Assembly (NCBI GenBank): GCA_014607495.2
Contig: CP053159.1
Coordinates: 3,355,501 to 3,419,500 of the forward strand
DNA length: 64,000 nucleotides
DNA from: Carposina sasakii
Taxonomy: Eukaryota; Arthropoda; Insecta; Lepidoptera; Carposinidae
Direction of reading: 5' to 3'
Shown here: positions 22,372 through 34,149 of the stretch, one piece after another
Position numbering within the stretch: position 1 is the first letter of the stretch
How the letters are laid out: every line of letters starts with the position of its first letter
The notes under the pieces: generated by a model
The model's input: only the letters and a program-made list of their open reading frames with translations
The model's database searches: none
Told to the model about the DNA's origin: nothing
Translations under genes and position numbers: made by a program

Positions 22372-22964
22372 TAAAAAAACCTTTTTAAAAACAAGCTTTT
22401 ATTTAAATGCGCTAAAAAGAAAAAATAAACTTTTACACTAAAACTTTTACTGTTAATTTATAACGTCATTTCAAATTTAACACATTTGACACAATTTATA
22501 TGTTATAAAAGCTTGTCGCGACATTTAAGTACTCGTATTTACGTTCTTACTTTTAAATGTTTATTAGGCAGCATCTTTGTGTTGATGTTTCAGATTTTCC
22601 CATATTGTTCCCACGCATATCGAAGAAATATCCGTCGACCCTTCCAGAGCTTCGTGTAGAAGAGTAAGAGAGTAATATACAACAGGGTTCGCCCCGGTGC
22701 CCCGAGGTGGTATGTTCACGACATCATGTCATCAAGCCACTCAGTCCTCGGCACGGCCTCACCTTGACTTATTAAAAATTTAAAACTAAGAAAGTAAATA
22801 CGAGTACTTAAATGTCGCGACAAGCTTTTATAACATATAAATTGTGTCAAATGTGTTAAATTTGAAATGACGTTATAAATTAACAGTAAAAGTTTTAGTG
22901 TAAAAGTTTATTTTTTCTTTTTAGCGCATTTAAATAAAAGCTTGTTTTTAAAAAGGTTTTTTTA
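22372..22964. mobile_element. foldback element with arms of about 187 bp
   Basis: Left arm 22372-22557 and right arm 22778-22964 are near-perfect reverse complements. The outer end reads TAAAAAAACCTTTTTAAAAA, and ACAAGCTTTTATTTAAATGC and TCGCGACATTTAAGTACTCG are further along. A central spacer of about 220 bp is more GC-rich and has no long ORF. The outer part shares ACAAGCTTTTATTTAA with the tandem units at 21721, so the two may be parts of one element. Confidence 0.85.
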
Positions 22965-23335
22965 TTTTTATCATGATTATGTGTATCTGCAGGGGGCGGT
23001 CTATTTGGTAGAAACTTGATACTCCGAAACCTATTTGGGATAACTGACTTCGCAGAAACTTCTTTAGTCGATCATTTATTAGGCATAAAAAATATTTGAC
23101 ATAAATATTTTTAGGTATAATGTGCTTATGACCGAATTTAGAATGGCATACATTTAAGATAGTAGAATTTTTATTGGCATATTTACCTTTGGCATAGTTA
23201 TAATTTTGTATAATATCATTTAGCATAACGTTCATTTAGAGTACAGATTATTTGGCATAATTTAACTAGGCATACTATGAAGATCATAGAATTTCAATTA
23301 GAATAATATAGATTGGGTTACTTTCTTCTTTAAAA
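22965..23335. repeat. GGCATA-rich degenerate repeat
   Basis: The word GGCATA, often preceded by TTT or A and followed by a T-rich stretch, appears near 23082, 23145, 23179, 23199, 23260 and 23271, with variants GACATA, GGTATA and AGCATA between. The spacing is irregular, about 15-60 bp. ATGCCAAA-type complements reappear at 23697 and 23819, on the other side of the GC-rich centre. Confidence 0.5.
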
Positions 23336-23340
23336 ATGCG

Positions 23341-23358
23341 TAGGTTAGGTTAGGTTAG
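23341..23358 (+). repeat. short TTAGG array
   Basis: TAGGTTAGGTTAGGTTAG: just over three units of the pentamer TTAGG, the usual insect telomere repeat. At this length it may be chance or part of the surrounding repeat. Confidence 0.7.
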
Positions 23359-23377
23359 AACTGTGACCTCTTATGCA

Positions 23378-23432
23378 CGAGCCGAGCGAGCGAAGCGAGC
23401 GTGCCGCGGCAGCGGCCGGCGAGTGCCAGAAA
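23378..23432. repeat. GC-rich core with GAGCGAAGCGAGCG words
   Basis: A local GC peak containing GAGCCGAGCGAGCGAAGCGA and CGCGGCAGCGGCCGGCGAG. It lies midway between the GGCATA words on the left and their complements on the right, as if in the middle of a decayed palindromic element. Confidence 0.5.
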
Positions 23433-24146
23433 CGAACATGCTCTCATGGGCAAGGATATAAAAACCAAATAATTATCATTAAATCAACTTTTATTTATTA
23501 CAATTATTAGAAAAAAAAACAATTAAATTAATCAGAAAATAAAATTATACTAATCTTATATTAGCTCCTATTGCTTTAAGGTACCCACATTCTGTGTAAT
23601 AAAGTGTTGCAATAATCATAAAAGATGATTCTTGCTGTAAGCATTATGGTTCGAAATGATGGTTCTACTTTTAAATAGTTATGGATAAGAAATATATGCC
23701 AAAAGATGAATCTGGTTTTGAACTTTCTGCGATGTGATGATTATGGATACCAAAATTATGCGTACAGATAATTCTGACTTACAGAAATATGGGTTTCAAT
23801 GTATGCTAAATGAGTTAATGCCAAACGATATTCTGCGAAAAGAGGTTTATGCTATTAGTTGTTATGCAATATAAAATTATTACTTAAAAAGTTCTACTAT
23901 AATAGGTATACCCGTATCTGCATGCATCGTCCATATTGTCATTTGAAATCATATTATACATATATAGGTAAATTATATCGAGGCGACGTATCCATCGAAC
24001 ATTTATCGTACAGTGCTCGGTACAGAGCAACATTTCGCTTTACTCATGCAAATACCGAACATGCCTCAACCCGAGATAACGATGTTATTATTTAGACGAC
24101 ACGAATGTGAAGATATCTGCAGATTTCTTCAAATAAATCAAACTAG
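23433..24146. other. unassigned DNA
   Basis: AT-rich. It holds the ATGCCAAA complements mentioned above and nothing else that I recognise. Confidence 0.4.
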
Positions 24147-24590
24147 TACAAGGTGTTTTCTCGTTGCCACCCTTAACGAAGGGTACGTACTCTATACATC
24201 AAATAAAGTAAATTTATACCAAAAAAATGTTGGGAAATGATAATTTCCCAGTTAATTTATAAAAGTAATTTTTTTTTATTACTTGATCGGGCGAAATTTA
24301 TAGTGTCCAGAAGAGGAGATACCAAATCCCTGGTCACAACAAAACAGTCTGGCTGTTTATGCAAGTTTTTTCATAAACAGATATTAATTATTTCTTGTGA
24401 AAAAATCTTGCCACATGCGTCAATGTGCATTAATGCAGAATAACGTAGTCTATTTACTCAACTTTGGATCCTAATATTTCACTTATCAGACACTTGACAC
24501 TTCCCAGATATTCCATGGAGAAAAATGATCGTGATGATGAGGAGATTCCCTAATTTTCGGAAAAGTTGTCAACCAAAAATCAGCCTGTAT
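24147..24590 (-). mobile_element. MITE family B, minus-strand copy with an insertion
   Basis: The copy is inverted relative to 34521-34900: it opens TACAAGGTGTTTTCTCGTTG and closes with the complement of the CAACGTTCCCG-like left end. About 43 bp at roughly 24310-24352 (starting AAGAGGAGATACC) is absent from the other copies and interrupts GTGTCCAG and TGTTTATGC. Confidence 0.75.
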
Positions 24591-25083
24591 AATAGATGAA
24601 ATAATGGCGCGATTGTTGTGCCTACTCGTATTACGCCATAGGTCTTGGTTTCGAATGGTCAGATAGCCTATCTGAAGGATAGAGTTGATGCTGTCTTTTT
24701 CTAAAACTAGATCAAGATACCTTTATTTCTCACTTAGGCTACCCTAACCATTGATAAAATTGGCCTTAAGAAATAGTTAAAATATCAAGTTGGAGAGGAA
24801 ATCAAATGAGATTGGAAAAGTCGACCTTTCAAATGACCCAGTAACGCGAAGAAAACGGCGGACGAAAAAAATAGAAAATAAAATATCATAATAATTAATT
24901 AAATGTACCGCTCTAAAAGATTAATTTGATATTAAATTAACTTCGTCTTTGAACCGTAGTTTTACAAGACAGTCTGGAAAGTTCGCCAATCACATTGTAA
25001 ATAGATGAAGTAAAGTTTACTTCATTCTTTCATTTCCTTTTAGATATTATAAAATTTTCTCTGTACCTACGGAATGATTTGAT
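24591..25083. other. unassigned DNA
   Basis: No gene or repeat recognised. Confidence 0.4.
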
Positions 25084-25084
25084 G

Positions 25085-25195
25085 GAAGAAATTTCTTTTA
25101 GAGATAAGCTCGCCATTATTATTTCTGTTACCACATACTGTCTAAACAAAATTTTATGTGTACAATAAATAATAAAGAAAGTAAGTAATAATTTT
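25085..25195 (+). repeat. non-LTR retrotransposon 3' tail
   Basis: GGAAGAAATTTCTTTTAGAG then ATAAGCTCGCC, a T-rich stretch, ATGTGTACAATAAA and an AAAGAAAG-type tail. The same order of words occurs at 35180-35302 and 54708-54810, and inverted at 46145-46265. AATAAA in this position fits a polyadenylation signal. Confidence 0.65.
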
Positions 25196-25641
25196 GGACA
25201 AAATTAACAGGGAGATTCGTATACAGCGGAAACATTCCTTATTTTAGATAATTAGTAGATAGATATTATCGATAGGTATATTATTAACTCTGATCGTCAC
25301 ACTTAAACGTAAACTTAAACAGGCCTGTCCCTCTCCATTCTTAACATAAATAGCTGAGAAGGAAAGGGACAGGTAGGACTAATTTTAATTTTATGCTTAA
25401 TTATGCATTATTATGTTATACCGTGCGAGCGCCACAAGCTACGATCGTAGTACTCGTATTTGTTACGAACACGGTATGACTACGAAACAAGCACCTACTA
25501 CGATAGGAGTATGAAATAATATACCTAGAGCTGTTTTGAAATCATTTATATTCCTTACCTAGCCAGCTTATTACCACAACAGTAAATAACCACTTACCAT
25601 TTTGAAATAACCAACTGATTAAAAAAAAAATTAATGTGTTT

Positions 25642-25837
25642 ACCCTATGTCTTGCCAATGGCAAGCCCTGGATTGGAACCCCCAAGGGAAGCGCAAGCGT
25701 GGCCGTCCTAAGCAGACCTTGCGGCGGACGGTCATTGCAGAGGCGAAGAATGTAGGGAAGACCTGCGCCCGTAGCATGAACTTGGTGGGAGCGAGATGGC
25801 TCACATTTACGCGAGAAATTCACAGAGCTATGTAATG
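25642..25837 (+). pseudogene. LINE ORF2 C-terminal fragment
   Basis: Sixty-two codons that read ALDWNPQGKRKRGRPKQTLR then AEAKNVGKTC and VGARWLTFTREIH, ending at a stop. This is the characteristic C-terminal tail of many insect LINE reverse transcriptases (WNP.GKRKRGRP). No RT core is present upstream. It is a truncated insertion. The exact clade cannot be told from the tail. Confidence 0.8.
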
Positions 25838-27135
25838 ATTAGACTTGTAAGTGTATGTACTTTACGTGTAAAAAGGGATTGCAAAGCACTTCTTTCAGGG
25901 CGAATTCATACAGTCTTAGATTATTAGCTCTGTTAATTTGACTTTTAAATGTGACATATCTCGCTCTCACTAAATTCATGCTACGGGCGCTGGAGCGATA
26001 AAACGCGACGCTCAGAATCGAACGGGATAGAAGAGATCTGTGAAGGCCCTCTGTCCCAGCCAGGGGACACAGGAACTTAAGTCAAAAAGTCACCCCATGT
26101 CTAGTGTCGCTCTCCGAACAAGATGAATCTAATAATACCTCTCAAGCTGGGATGACCAACCGGTTGATCGCGACCAGGATCGCGACTATTCGTTCAGTCA
26201 TGAACTTCCTACTCGTAGTAATTAAGTGTAATTTTTATAAAATTATTAATAAATTTTATTTATTTCGTTCCTAATAAAAAAGTAAACCTTATTCTTATTC
26301 TATATTGTACACAAAACATAACAATAAATAGAAAGAAATTTACTTTTAAAAATATTATAATAATCTTGTATGATACACAGTACTTGAGAAAAATGACTTA
26401 TCTAATACGTTTTCTTTGTAAACATAATAATATTTTTTCCTACCTATTCCGGTTACAAGGAAAATAGCTATGTAACCTACCGACAGAGAGTAAAGATAAT
26501 ATTTCTTTTATAATATGTTATACTTGCACAAATATTATTTAGTAAAGCACGCCTTTGTATAAACAAAAAATAACATCAATCCTCCTCCAATTTTCAAAGA
26601 AAACGAAGAGTAAGGTTATTTAGTCACAAAAAGTCTATTTCTTACCAAAATCTGTCTAACCTTAAATTCAGACATTCCCATACAAAATGTCTAATATCAC
26701 AAATTAGTAGCATTCTCTAGTCGAAATCGAAGACGAATCAAATGATACCTCTCAAGCTTAAAGCCTTAGGCTCTAGTTTACCAAAAAAATATACAAACAT
26801 ACACTCGTAAAACATAACCCTCTTTCTGGCGCAGTTGAGTAAAAACTAAGGAAAACAGTTTCATTGACCAAACTTTATTAAGAAGATCGGCGTCTATTAC
26901 GATATACGTCAGCCGCAAGAACAGCGTAAAACTATCGGGACATGTAGTACTTAGATACCTTTCCGTACTGAACAACATTTATACAACTTGGCAGTGGATT
27001 ATTTCCGTCATGTTAGTATCAGGGCTGTCAATTTTGAGTTTTATTGATACTTTATTATACACACGTTTGGAAAACACTTTTTAACTGCGCACTATTTTGA
27101 TCACTTTACAAAATATACTGATTTGTATAAAAATA
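25838..27135. other. unassigned DNA
   Basis: No gene or repeat recognised. ATGATACCTCTCAAGCT-like words recur at about 26135 and 26738, a possible short direct repeat. Confidence 0.4.
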
Positions 27136-27190
27136 TAAGTTGCATCTCCTTTCGTGCATGTCGTAAGATTCGACTAAGGAATTTAGGGAC
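27136..27190 (-). repeat. repeat family H fragment
   Basis: TTGCATCTCCTTTCGTGCAT and TTCGACTAAGGAATTTAGG match the start of the long copy at 60640-60720. Confidence 0.55.
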
Positions 27191-27270
27191 ATTTTCCAAG
27201 TACATCTCATTCGCAAAACGGCAACCCTGCAGTTTTGTCTACAATTTTCAGCCGTGTATGTAATATGTAT

Positions 27271-27529
27271 CATCATCATCATCAGCCTATTGCAGTCCAC
27301 TGCTGGACGTAGGCCTCCCCCAGGACACGCCATAAGACTGCCATGGGGGGTATTTGCCCATAGTCACCACGCTGGGCAGGCGGGTTGGTGACCGCAGTTT
27401 GTATTTCGGACTATGTTGTCAGCACGGGAAGCGCTGCTGCCCATCTACCGGAAACCCTTAATCGCCTCGTACGATACCCACGGGCAGACATGGGGTGGTA
27501 CGAACTCTACTCTGCCGGCACCACGCGGC
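27271..27529 (-). mobile_element. non-autonomous RTE-tail family D, copy 1
   Basis: The minus strand begins GCCGCGTGGTGCCGGCAGAG and ends GGACTGCAATAGGCTGATGA, with the typical RTE GATGATGATG tail. Only the last 50 bp resemble RTE ORF2 (GGAGGCCTACGTCCAGCAG). The other 200 bp are unrelated to the coding tails at 10129 and 29545. A copy of the same length lies at 39619-39875, so this is a defined unit and may be SINE-like. Confidence 0.75.
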
Positions 27530-27639
27530 TAATAAATATGTATAGTAATATGTATAGGTACCTATTATTAAACTTTTGAATGGGTCCAAATTTGTCAAAC
27601 GCAGTTATGGTTTACGCTCTACATTTATCACCACAAGTA

Positions 27640-27815
27640 TACTCGTACCTATAAATCAAAGTCACCTCGCGCTGTCTGTCTGTCCCTATGTATGCTTACA
27701 TCTTTAAAACTACGCAACGGATTTTGATTATTCAAGAGGAAGGTTTATATGTATAACTAGGGACTTGCCCCAGCTTCGCATGGGTGTAATGGCCTTAGTG
27801 AGCGGTCGCTGGTAT
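27640..27815 (+). repeat. interspersed repeat with GTCTGTCTGTCC
   Basis: The sequence TCACCTCGCGCTGTCTGTCT, then AAAACTACGCAACGGATTTT and CTTGCCCCAGCTTCGCATGG, is of the general type common in lepidopteran genomes. Only one copy lies in this window. Assignment is by memory of such repeats. Confidence 0.45.
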
Positions 27816-28761
27816 TTTATATTTTAATACATAGTCAAATTTTTCCCTGAGGTAATACTCACTTTAGGTGGAATTCCTTTTAATTGCTTGGCATTGATTT
27901 ATTTTTTAATGGTTGAGGGAGGTGTTTTAGTCTAGTCAACAACTGGAGTCTAAGTCAACAACTCTATGGAGCATAGCAACAAAATTACATACTCGACCTT
28001 TTTACAGATAGGTAATATTAATATAGATCGGGAGAATCGGCAAATAAATTAAATTAATTTGCATCCAATAACTAAATAATGAATATTCAGGGCTTGATGA
28101 AAATGAATTGCGAAATTAATAATGGGTATTTGCACGTTGGATTAATTACAATTTTGTTGACTGTCTCCGTATCCGAGAGATGACATCAATATTCTTTATT
28201 TTTATTTCAGCAAATAAGTCAAGCCTCTTTTATTAAATTCAAATAACAGTGATCATTCATAAACTCATCATGAAAATTCTTGAATTGACTATTTAAAAAT
28301 GTCCAATAAAGAAAAATGCTTGCTTTAAGATAAGACAATGTGATATGCTAGCAATATATCTTAGTACCTAAGTTAGTACCTTCTAATAATTGATCTGATG
28401 GATCATATTTTTCTGCTAAGGCTCAAATTTATACGTAACAGCTAAAGTTTTAGTACAAAAATGTGTCGTAAATATGTAAGTTAGAAAGATATAAGTACAT
28501 GGTACGTGTTAGCCAAACTTTCATTTATCGTGAAAAACTGCCGAAAACGATAAAACTTTACGAAAGAAATGAATATCAAGTATAAAGAAATATAGCCATT
28601 CGATATCCGTAAGTAAAGTTGCAAAAGTTTTATCCAGTTACATGCTATTGCCAAACTGAAATAGACTTCGATTTGTAATAGAAATCAGCTAAAATTGATC
28701 GCAGTTGAAGAACTTATAATTGTTACGTCACCGTCAGTGATATCAAAATAGGTAAGACTCG
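27816..28761. other. unassigned DNA
   Basis: AT-rich, no gene or repeat recognised. Confidence 0.4.
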
Positions 28762-28913
28762 GGCACACCGGATGCGTAACGTAACCACGTCGTAGTCACG
28801 CGCGTGGTTACGGCGTACCCCGATGTCACACTGGGTAACGCATACGTCTACGCTCACGCATACGCAGTTAGCTGGGTACGCAACGCAGGTTCTGCGTGCC
28901 CGGTTGCGGCAGC
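28762..28913. mobile_element. GC-rich palindromic MITE, ACCGGATGCG type, copy 1
   Basis: It opens GCACACCGGATGCGTAACG and closes with the complement GCGTGCCCGGTTGCGGCAG, with CGTAC and CGCATACG words inside. The copy at 43580-43699 has the same ends in better condition. Confidence 0.65.
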
Positions 28914-28974
28914 CATTATTTTTCATTGCGTTTTGCACGATGTCTCCAAACAGCACTTAACTGCATTATACTTA

Positions 28975-29420
28975 CATGCATACATAAAAATCACACCTCA
29001 TTCCTAGAGGGGTAGGCAGAGATCACAGATCTCCATTTGCTACGATCCTGACACACCTCTTTCGCTTCATCTACTTTCATGATATTCTTCATGCACGTTC
29101 GTCGGTTTAGAGTACTCTTGACCTGACCTTTCTCTAGAATTTCACCAATTTTATCGGTGAAAGTCCGGTGAGGTCTTCTCCTTCCAACCCTTCTATCCAC
29201 TCTTCCATTGTACACTTTCTTAGTCAATCTACTTTCATCCATCCTCTACACATGCCCAAACCACCTCAACATACCTTTCTCAATCTTCGACACAACGTCC
29301 TCATTTATACCACACACACTTCTTTCTGATCACCTCATTTCTTATTCTCTCTTGCAAAGTGACTCCACACATACTTCTCAATGCTCTCATTTCCACTGCA
29401 CTCACTTAGATAGGGGAATC
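28975..29420 (-). pseudogene. LINE ORF2 C-terminus and 3' tail
   Basis: The minus strand reads KKVYNGRVDRRVGRRRPHRT, DKIGEILEKGQVKS, NRRTCMKNIMKVDEAKEVC and DRSKWRSVISAYPS before a stop. It then ends in a short (TATG)n tail at 28975-28985. It is a truncated non-LTR retrotransposon copy with an intact C-terminal frame of about 83 codons. Upstream sequence to 29420 is homologous to coding but frameshifted. The insertion at 15120-15514 is another copy. The clade is not certain; the VGRGRPRRTW-like motif is shared by several. Confidence 0.8.
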
Positions 29421-29531
29421 ACTTACTTAGATAGGGGATACGCAAATATCCATCTACTCAGAAAAAATACCTAAGTATAAAGGAAATTGTTGGAAAAATA
29501 ATATTTATTGATTTTATAATAAATAAATCAT

Positions 29532-29845
29532 CATCATTCATCATTTACAGCCCTGAGAAGTTGTTGGTTGGACAACAGTGGTTGGACATAGCCCTCCCCC
29601 AACAACCTCCACTCCGATTGGTCGGAAGCAGCCTGCATCCAACCGACGCCCGCGACCTTGGCCAGGTCACCCGTCCACCTCGCGGGAGGCCTTCCACGCT
29701 GCGCTTGCCGATACGTGGTATCCACTCTAGAACTTTCCGACTCCATCGGCCATCAGTTCTTCGAGCTATGTGCCCTGCCCATTGCCACTTCAGCTTGCTG
29801 GACCGTTGAGCTATGTCGGTGATCTTTGTACGTATTAATGTACAG
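29532..29845 (-). pseudogene. RTE-clade LINE C-terminus, damaged copy
   Basis: A second copy of the RTE end at 10116-10500, sharing KITDIAQRSSKLKWQWAGH, TDGRWSRKVLEWIPR and GVGWMQAASDQSEWRL. A one-base deletion near 29697 puts GRPPARW in another frame. Near 29565-29580 the sequence GTTGTTGGTTGGACAACAGT looks like a small local duplication. The tail is CATCATCATT-like at 29530. Truncated on the 5' side near 29845. Confidence 0.85.
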
Positions 29846-32241
29846 ATTATTCGTAATAGGTAGGTATTAGAAACAATGTATAACCTGCCATTCAAATGAT
29901 ATTTACTAGCTTCAGAAACGATTCCCCGAATACGATTGCCACATTCGCATGAATGCAATAAACAGTGGGTGAAATGAAGATATTAATAGTCTACTCCAGT
30001 CTTCTCCTCTTTGTGGCGCTGCGATATTTATCTAGAGAACTTAGCTGGCCGCAAGCCGGCATTATGCCATGTTGTGTACTTTGCACAACAATGTGAGTTT
30101 GCAACACAAACATCCAACAACCAACGGCCAAAATAATAATGTAGATGGGTCAAGTACGCTCTAAACCTTTAGCACCCTTCATTTATGTCCTCTCAATTCG
30201 TCGTAAAGTTCCTACAGCTATGTCATTGTAATTTTATAGCGATCTAGGTGAATTGCATTACGTTTCATGTCTCTTTTAAAATCCACCGCATGGAAATAAC
30301 TGACTAAGAAAAACACATTTTTATGTAACCTATTTGTATTTGGCATAGACAACAAAACAAACGTAATTTATTTAATAATATTCTTCTTACTCTTATTCTT
30401 ACATTTACACTTCTTACATTTATTCTTCCTTTGTTTGCGTAAAAAAATATTCTCTGCGTAACCTTGAGAGCTGTCAACAACATTATTTTCGTATTAAACT
30501 ACAACTGTAAATAATTGTCACAATGGAATTGACTACTTTTGTATACTTTAAGTAGGGATTCTCTATGCTATTGTTCTTTATTGGAATAAGAAATGGTTTT
30601 GTATAATTGCTTCTTTGTTATTTTATGAAAGAGGGAAATCACGAGATCTTATAACACCCAGAAACAAACATCATACGCCGCAAAAGTTTGGGTACGTAGT
30701 TGATAAATTATAAATATTTATGCTATCCATATCTACCTACATTAATAAATGATAGCAATTTACGAATTAATAAACGTTAGGATCGGATGCAGTATGCAAT
30801 GGCTCTTTGTTATCACTTTTAGAGCTATACTGCGTTGATTTTAATAACGTTTTAAATGATAAACAAAACTGTTTCAAGCATTGTGATCAGCTCGTTACAA
30901 ATTTAATTAAAAGCCTTGCAAAGCAGTAAAATATTTACTGTTTTAATAGACCCAATAACAAAACCCAATTCTAAATCGATTTTATAAAGTATCCTATTAT
31001 AATTGGATCGCTACTTTAAAACAATTTTCCCCTTATCTTAACGCCGAAATATTTTGACGATTTGATAAAACTTTGAGAGCCGGTTGCATAAATTAAGCAC
31101 GAGTTTCTAGCATCAGACCCTTTGTCTTTGCAGATTTAATACAGTCTGCAGGTGGTCAGCATTCCACTTTAAGTTGTTACTCGATGCTCGATTAGTCAGA
31201 AACTTTACTGGTTCCTTCGACTGTTATTGTAAAACTTGTACATTTGGAGAAACTTGGTAATGTTCCCTAAATTCACGTATCGTAGGAAAAGGTTATTTGT
31301 CTCTTTAAAAAAGAAAAACACTTTATTCAAACTTCAATCACACTCACTCATTAAAAAATGATTCCAATGTCAAAGAAAACAAAGTACTAGGTATTATTTG
31401 ACGTCACTACTAACAACACGGTTATTAGTAGGTACACTATAATATTCTTAAGAATTTTTCAAATCCATTTAGAAGTTTTTGCAAGAAGAAGCAAAACACA
31501 ACCTGACAAACTTTCGCGTTTGTAATAGTAACTGTTGCCGTAGGAAGTATGATAGTACAAACGTTTTGTCATGCAAGCTAGTAAGTACAGCAAACTGAAT
31601 AAACTCTTTAGGTTTCAGCTTTAAATGCTATGCTAGTTCTCAGTTTACAACTTTCACCGACTTCCTTACAAACTTGTTCATTTCGGCTACATCGTAACTT
31701 CGCTTTATTTTTGCCTGAAGGAATGATTTCAGCGGCTCTAGGCAGAAGATACTTTGGAAGTTGTTCATTTTGGGAAACCTCGATATAAATTTGGCACGGA
31801 ATATTGTATTCCGAAGTTACAAGACGAAACTTGAAAAGTTAAATCGACCGAAATCTGCCTATTGTTTTAATTTATTCAAATTAAGCGGTAGGTATACCTT
31901 TTGTTATGATCTTATTTTTACATACTATGAGGTGTAAAAAATACATTGATCACAGTAGATGTATAAACCCCACTTGCACGAAGTAGTTAATTTAAATTGA
32001 TTTTTATATTTTAAAATTCCATGTTTTCATCAGCATATGAATTCTACACTATAGTAAAACAGGTTTTCATGAAGTTTTCATTCATCCTTACGTAGGCAAA
32101 ATCCATGATGTTAGTAAGCTTAGAAATTCAATCAACCAATAGTATAGTGCAATTAACCGATACGCTGATGGTGAAAAAGATAAAATAAATGGTCGATGTT
32201 ATTATAAAACTGCGTCCTAAGTTAGACATACGTACAACCTA
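29846..32241. other. long unassigned AT-rich stretch
   Basis: About 2.4 kb with no recognisable gene, RNA or repeat. It has no match I can see elsewhere in the window and could be host intergenic or intron sequence. Confidence 0.4.
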
Positions 32242-32503
32242 TACAGGGTGTAACAAAAAGGGTATGTTAAGCGAAAAGCTACGTAAATAGCCCACTGTAG
32301 AGAACCTATCCACAAAATTTGAGACGCGAAATCACATTTTTATTTTTCCCGATAGTATGGAGAATTTTTACATATCTCAGGAATTTTCATACAATCTTAA
32401 AAAATAAACATGTGATTTCGAGTCTCAAATTGTATGGAGGTTCTCTACAGTGGGCTATTTACGTAGCTTTTCGCTTAACATACCCTTTTTGTTACACCCT
32501 GTA
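32242..32503. mobile_element. MITE family A, complete palindrome
   Basis: The best-preserved copy of the family. Left end TACAGGGTGTAACAAAAAGG and right end CCTTTTTGTTACACCCTGTA are exact complements. The arms continue through TATGTTAAGCGAAAAGCTAC and its complement. TA flanks both ends. Confidence 0.85.
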
Positions 32504-32549
32504 TACATAACAATATACATACAATATTCTATGCTCCTCTGCGAGTAAA

Positions 32550-32779
32550 AAAAAACGTATAATACTACAGCTGTTTCTCTTCCCGGGCATACTGTACAAA
32601 TCAGTAGAGGGACAAGAGGGTCTTGGTGTTTTGTAGGCGATGGGCTGACCACCTGTCACTACTAACCGAACTTGTACATCTCAACTACACCTACCATCAA
32701 AATTGGTCAGAAGTGGCACCATGTGGTTCTATCGGCCCTTGGTGCTCTGCTCTGATAAAGTCGTGATTATACATATGTA
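32550..32779 (+). repeat. repeat L, copy 1
   Basis: About 230 bp, matched in reverse orientation by 39094-39323. Shared blocks include GGGTCTTGGTGTTTTGTAGG, GGCGATGGGCTGACCAC, GGTCAGAAGTGGCACCATGT and TCTATCGGCCCTTGGTGCTC. At the other copy it borders ATAATCACGCCTTTATCCC, a common LINE 3' end. It is probably a LINE 3' region. Confidence 0.7.
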
Positions 32780-32789
32780 TATATGTACA

Positions 32790-32885
32790 ACCTAGCCTGT
32801 GTTCCTGTAATGGGGTAGTCAGAACTGCTGCATTATAAAAACAAGATCCCAGAGCCACATTTAGCATAGCGGAGGCAAATAAATG
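32790..32885 (-). repeat. repeat family H fragment
   Basis: GGGTAGTCAGAACTGC, then AAGATCCCAGAGCCACATTT and AGCATAGCGGAGGC, in the same order as 43920-44010. Confidence 0.55.
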
Positions 32886-33184
32886 ATCAGGGGGACAATT
32901 CTTGAAAATTTTTGAGCCGAAACGTAACCACTAACGAACCGTTAACGAAACGCGGTGCGAAGCAATATATACTTACCGCTTGAGTATAGGTATATGTAGA
33001 GGTATATTTTAGCACGCATCGGTCGCAAGTATGACAAAATAAAAACAAATATCTGTCTCGTGCCGTACCGTAAAGTAATTATTGCTTTGTTCTGACTGAG
33101 CGTCTATAACGGTTCCGTTTTGGCTTCGTTCCGACTCGAAACTTTTCGAGAATTGGCCCCCAGTAATGAAACAAGTTGCTAACT

Positions 33185-33305
33185 TATGCCAGAGAGGAAT
33201 AAGATGTCATAGAGTGCTAATGTCATACTAACTGTTTCGATCTGGTTCCGATGCACCCTTAGACTTTTCGGTGCCTCCCAATTCCAGTCCTTGACACTGA
33301 CAAAT
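33185..33305. repeat. fragment of the 14581-14852 MITE family
   Basis: AGAGGAATAAGATGTCATAG, GTGCTAATGTCATACTAACTG and ATTCCAGTCCTTGACACT match one arm of the palindrome at 14581. The other arm is absent. Confidence 0.7.
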
Positions 33306-34149
33306 GACATGTTTAAACTGTTTTTGTAACAACGGTGTAGCTAAACTATGTTTTGGAAAAAATAGTTTTGGAAAAATATAATGTTGGTATTTTCCTAGTA
33401 TCCAAGTATAATTTTACATAACGCAAGCTGAAATCTATCTTAGTCGCATATTCCTACATAAAAGTAGCTTTTCTTTTATTAATGTCCTCGGGGGTGTGAC
33501 ATGGGCATTTCCAGCAAAAAGTTTACAAGCTTTGACTTAATTAAAACAGTAATTAATTACGACCGCTGCTGTTTCTTTCTTTGAGTTGTGTTATCTGCAA
33601 AAACGTTGTTTTTTCTTTCTCATGGTTTTATGTTACTATTATTTAAAATTTATATGATTTTCATCATTTCAGTTACTTATGAAAATGATTTTTCATAACT
33701 TATTACACGTATTATTATTCTAATCTTTTTATGAAAATTGTACTCCAGCCAGGATATTTTAAGCTGACAATAATTCACAAAATATTAACCCTTTATCGTA
33801 TACAGAATGTAGGTAAAGGAATATGTTACGAGTGTACTATTTTCATAGCATTTTTTTAATATACCTCTTTTGTAATAACCTGTAGGTATTAGGTTTCGCG
33901 TCAGTTCCGCGTTATTTTTTTTAAATCGTTGTAATTCAAATCCAACCATCCAGTGGAGCGTATTTTATTACATCAGTTAAATCCACCATGATAATCCTAT
34001 GACAGATAGAAGCTCACCAGCTAATACCATGTCATGTACCTACACAATGTGAGTTTACAACACACACAACTGCTTAATTAACTACGTCAAAGGGATGCCA
34101 ATAACATGGAGTTTAGTTCACTATCAGTTTCTAACTTTACTTGCAAGAC
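33306..34149. other. unassigned DNA
   Basis: No gene or repeat recognised. Confidence 0.4.

Noticed and set aside
23341..23358. Telomere or subtelomere boundary
   Set aside because: Just over three TTAGG units inside other repeat sequence; no long array.
29561..29809. 82-codon plus frame
   Set aside because: Shadow of the RTE coding tail on the opposite strand.
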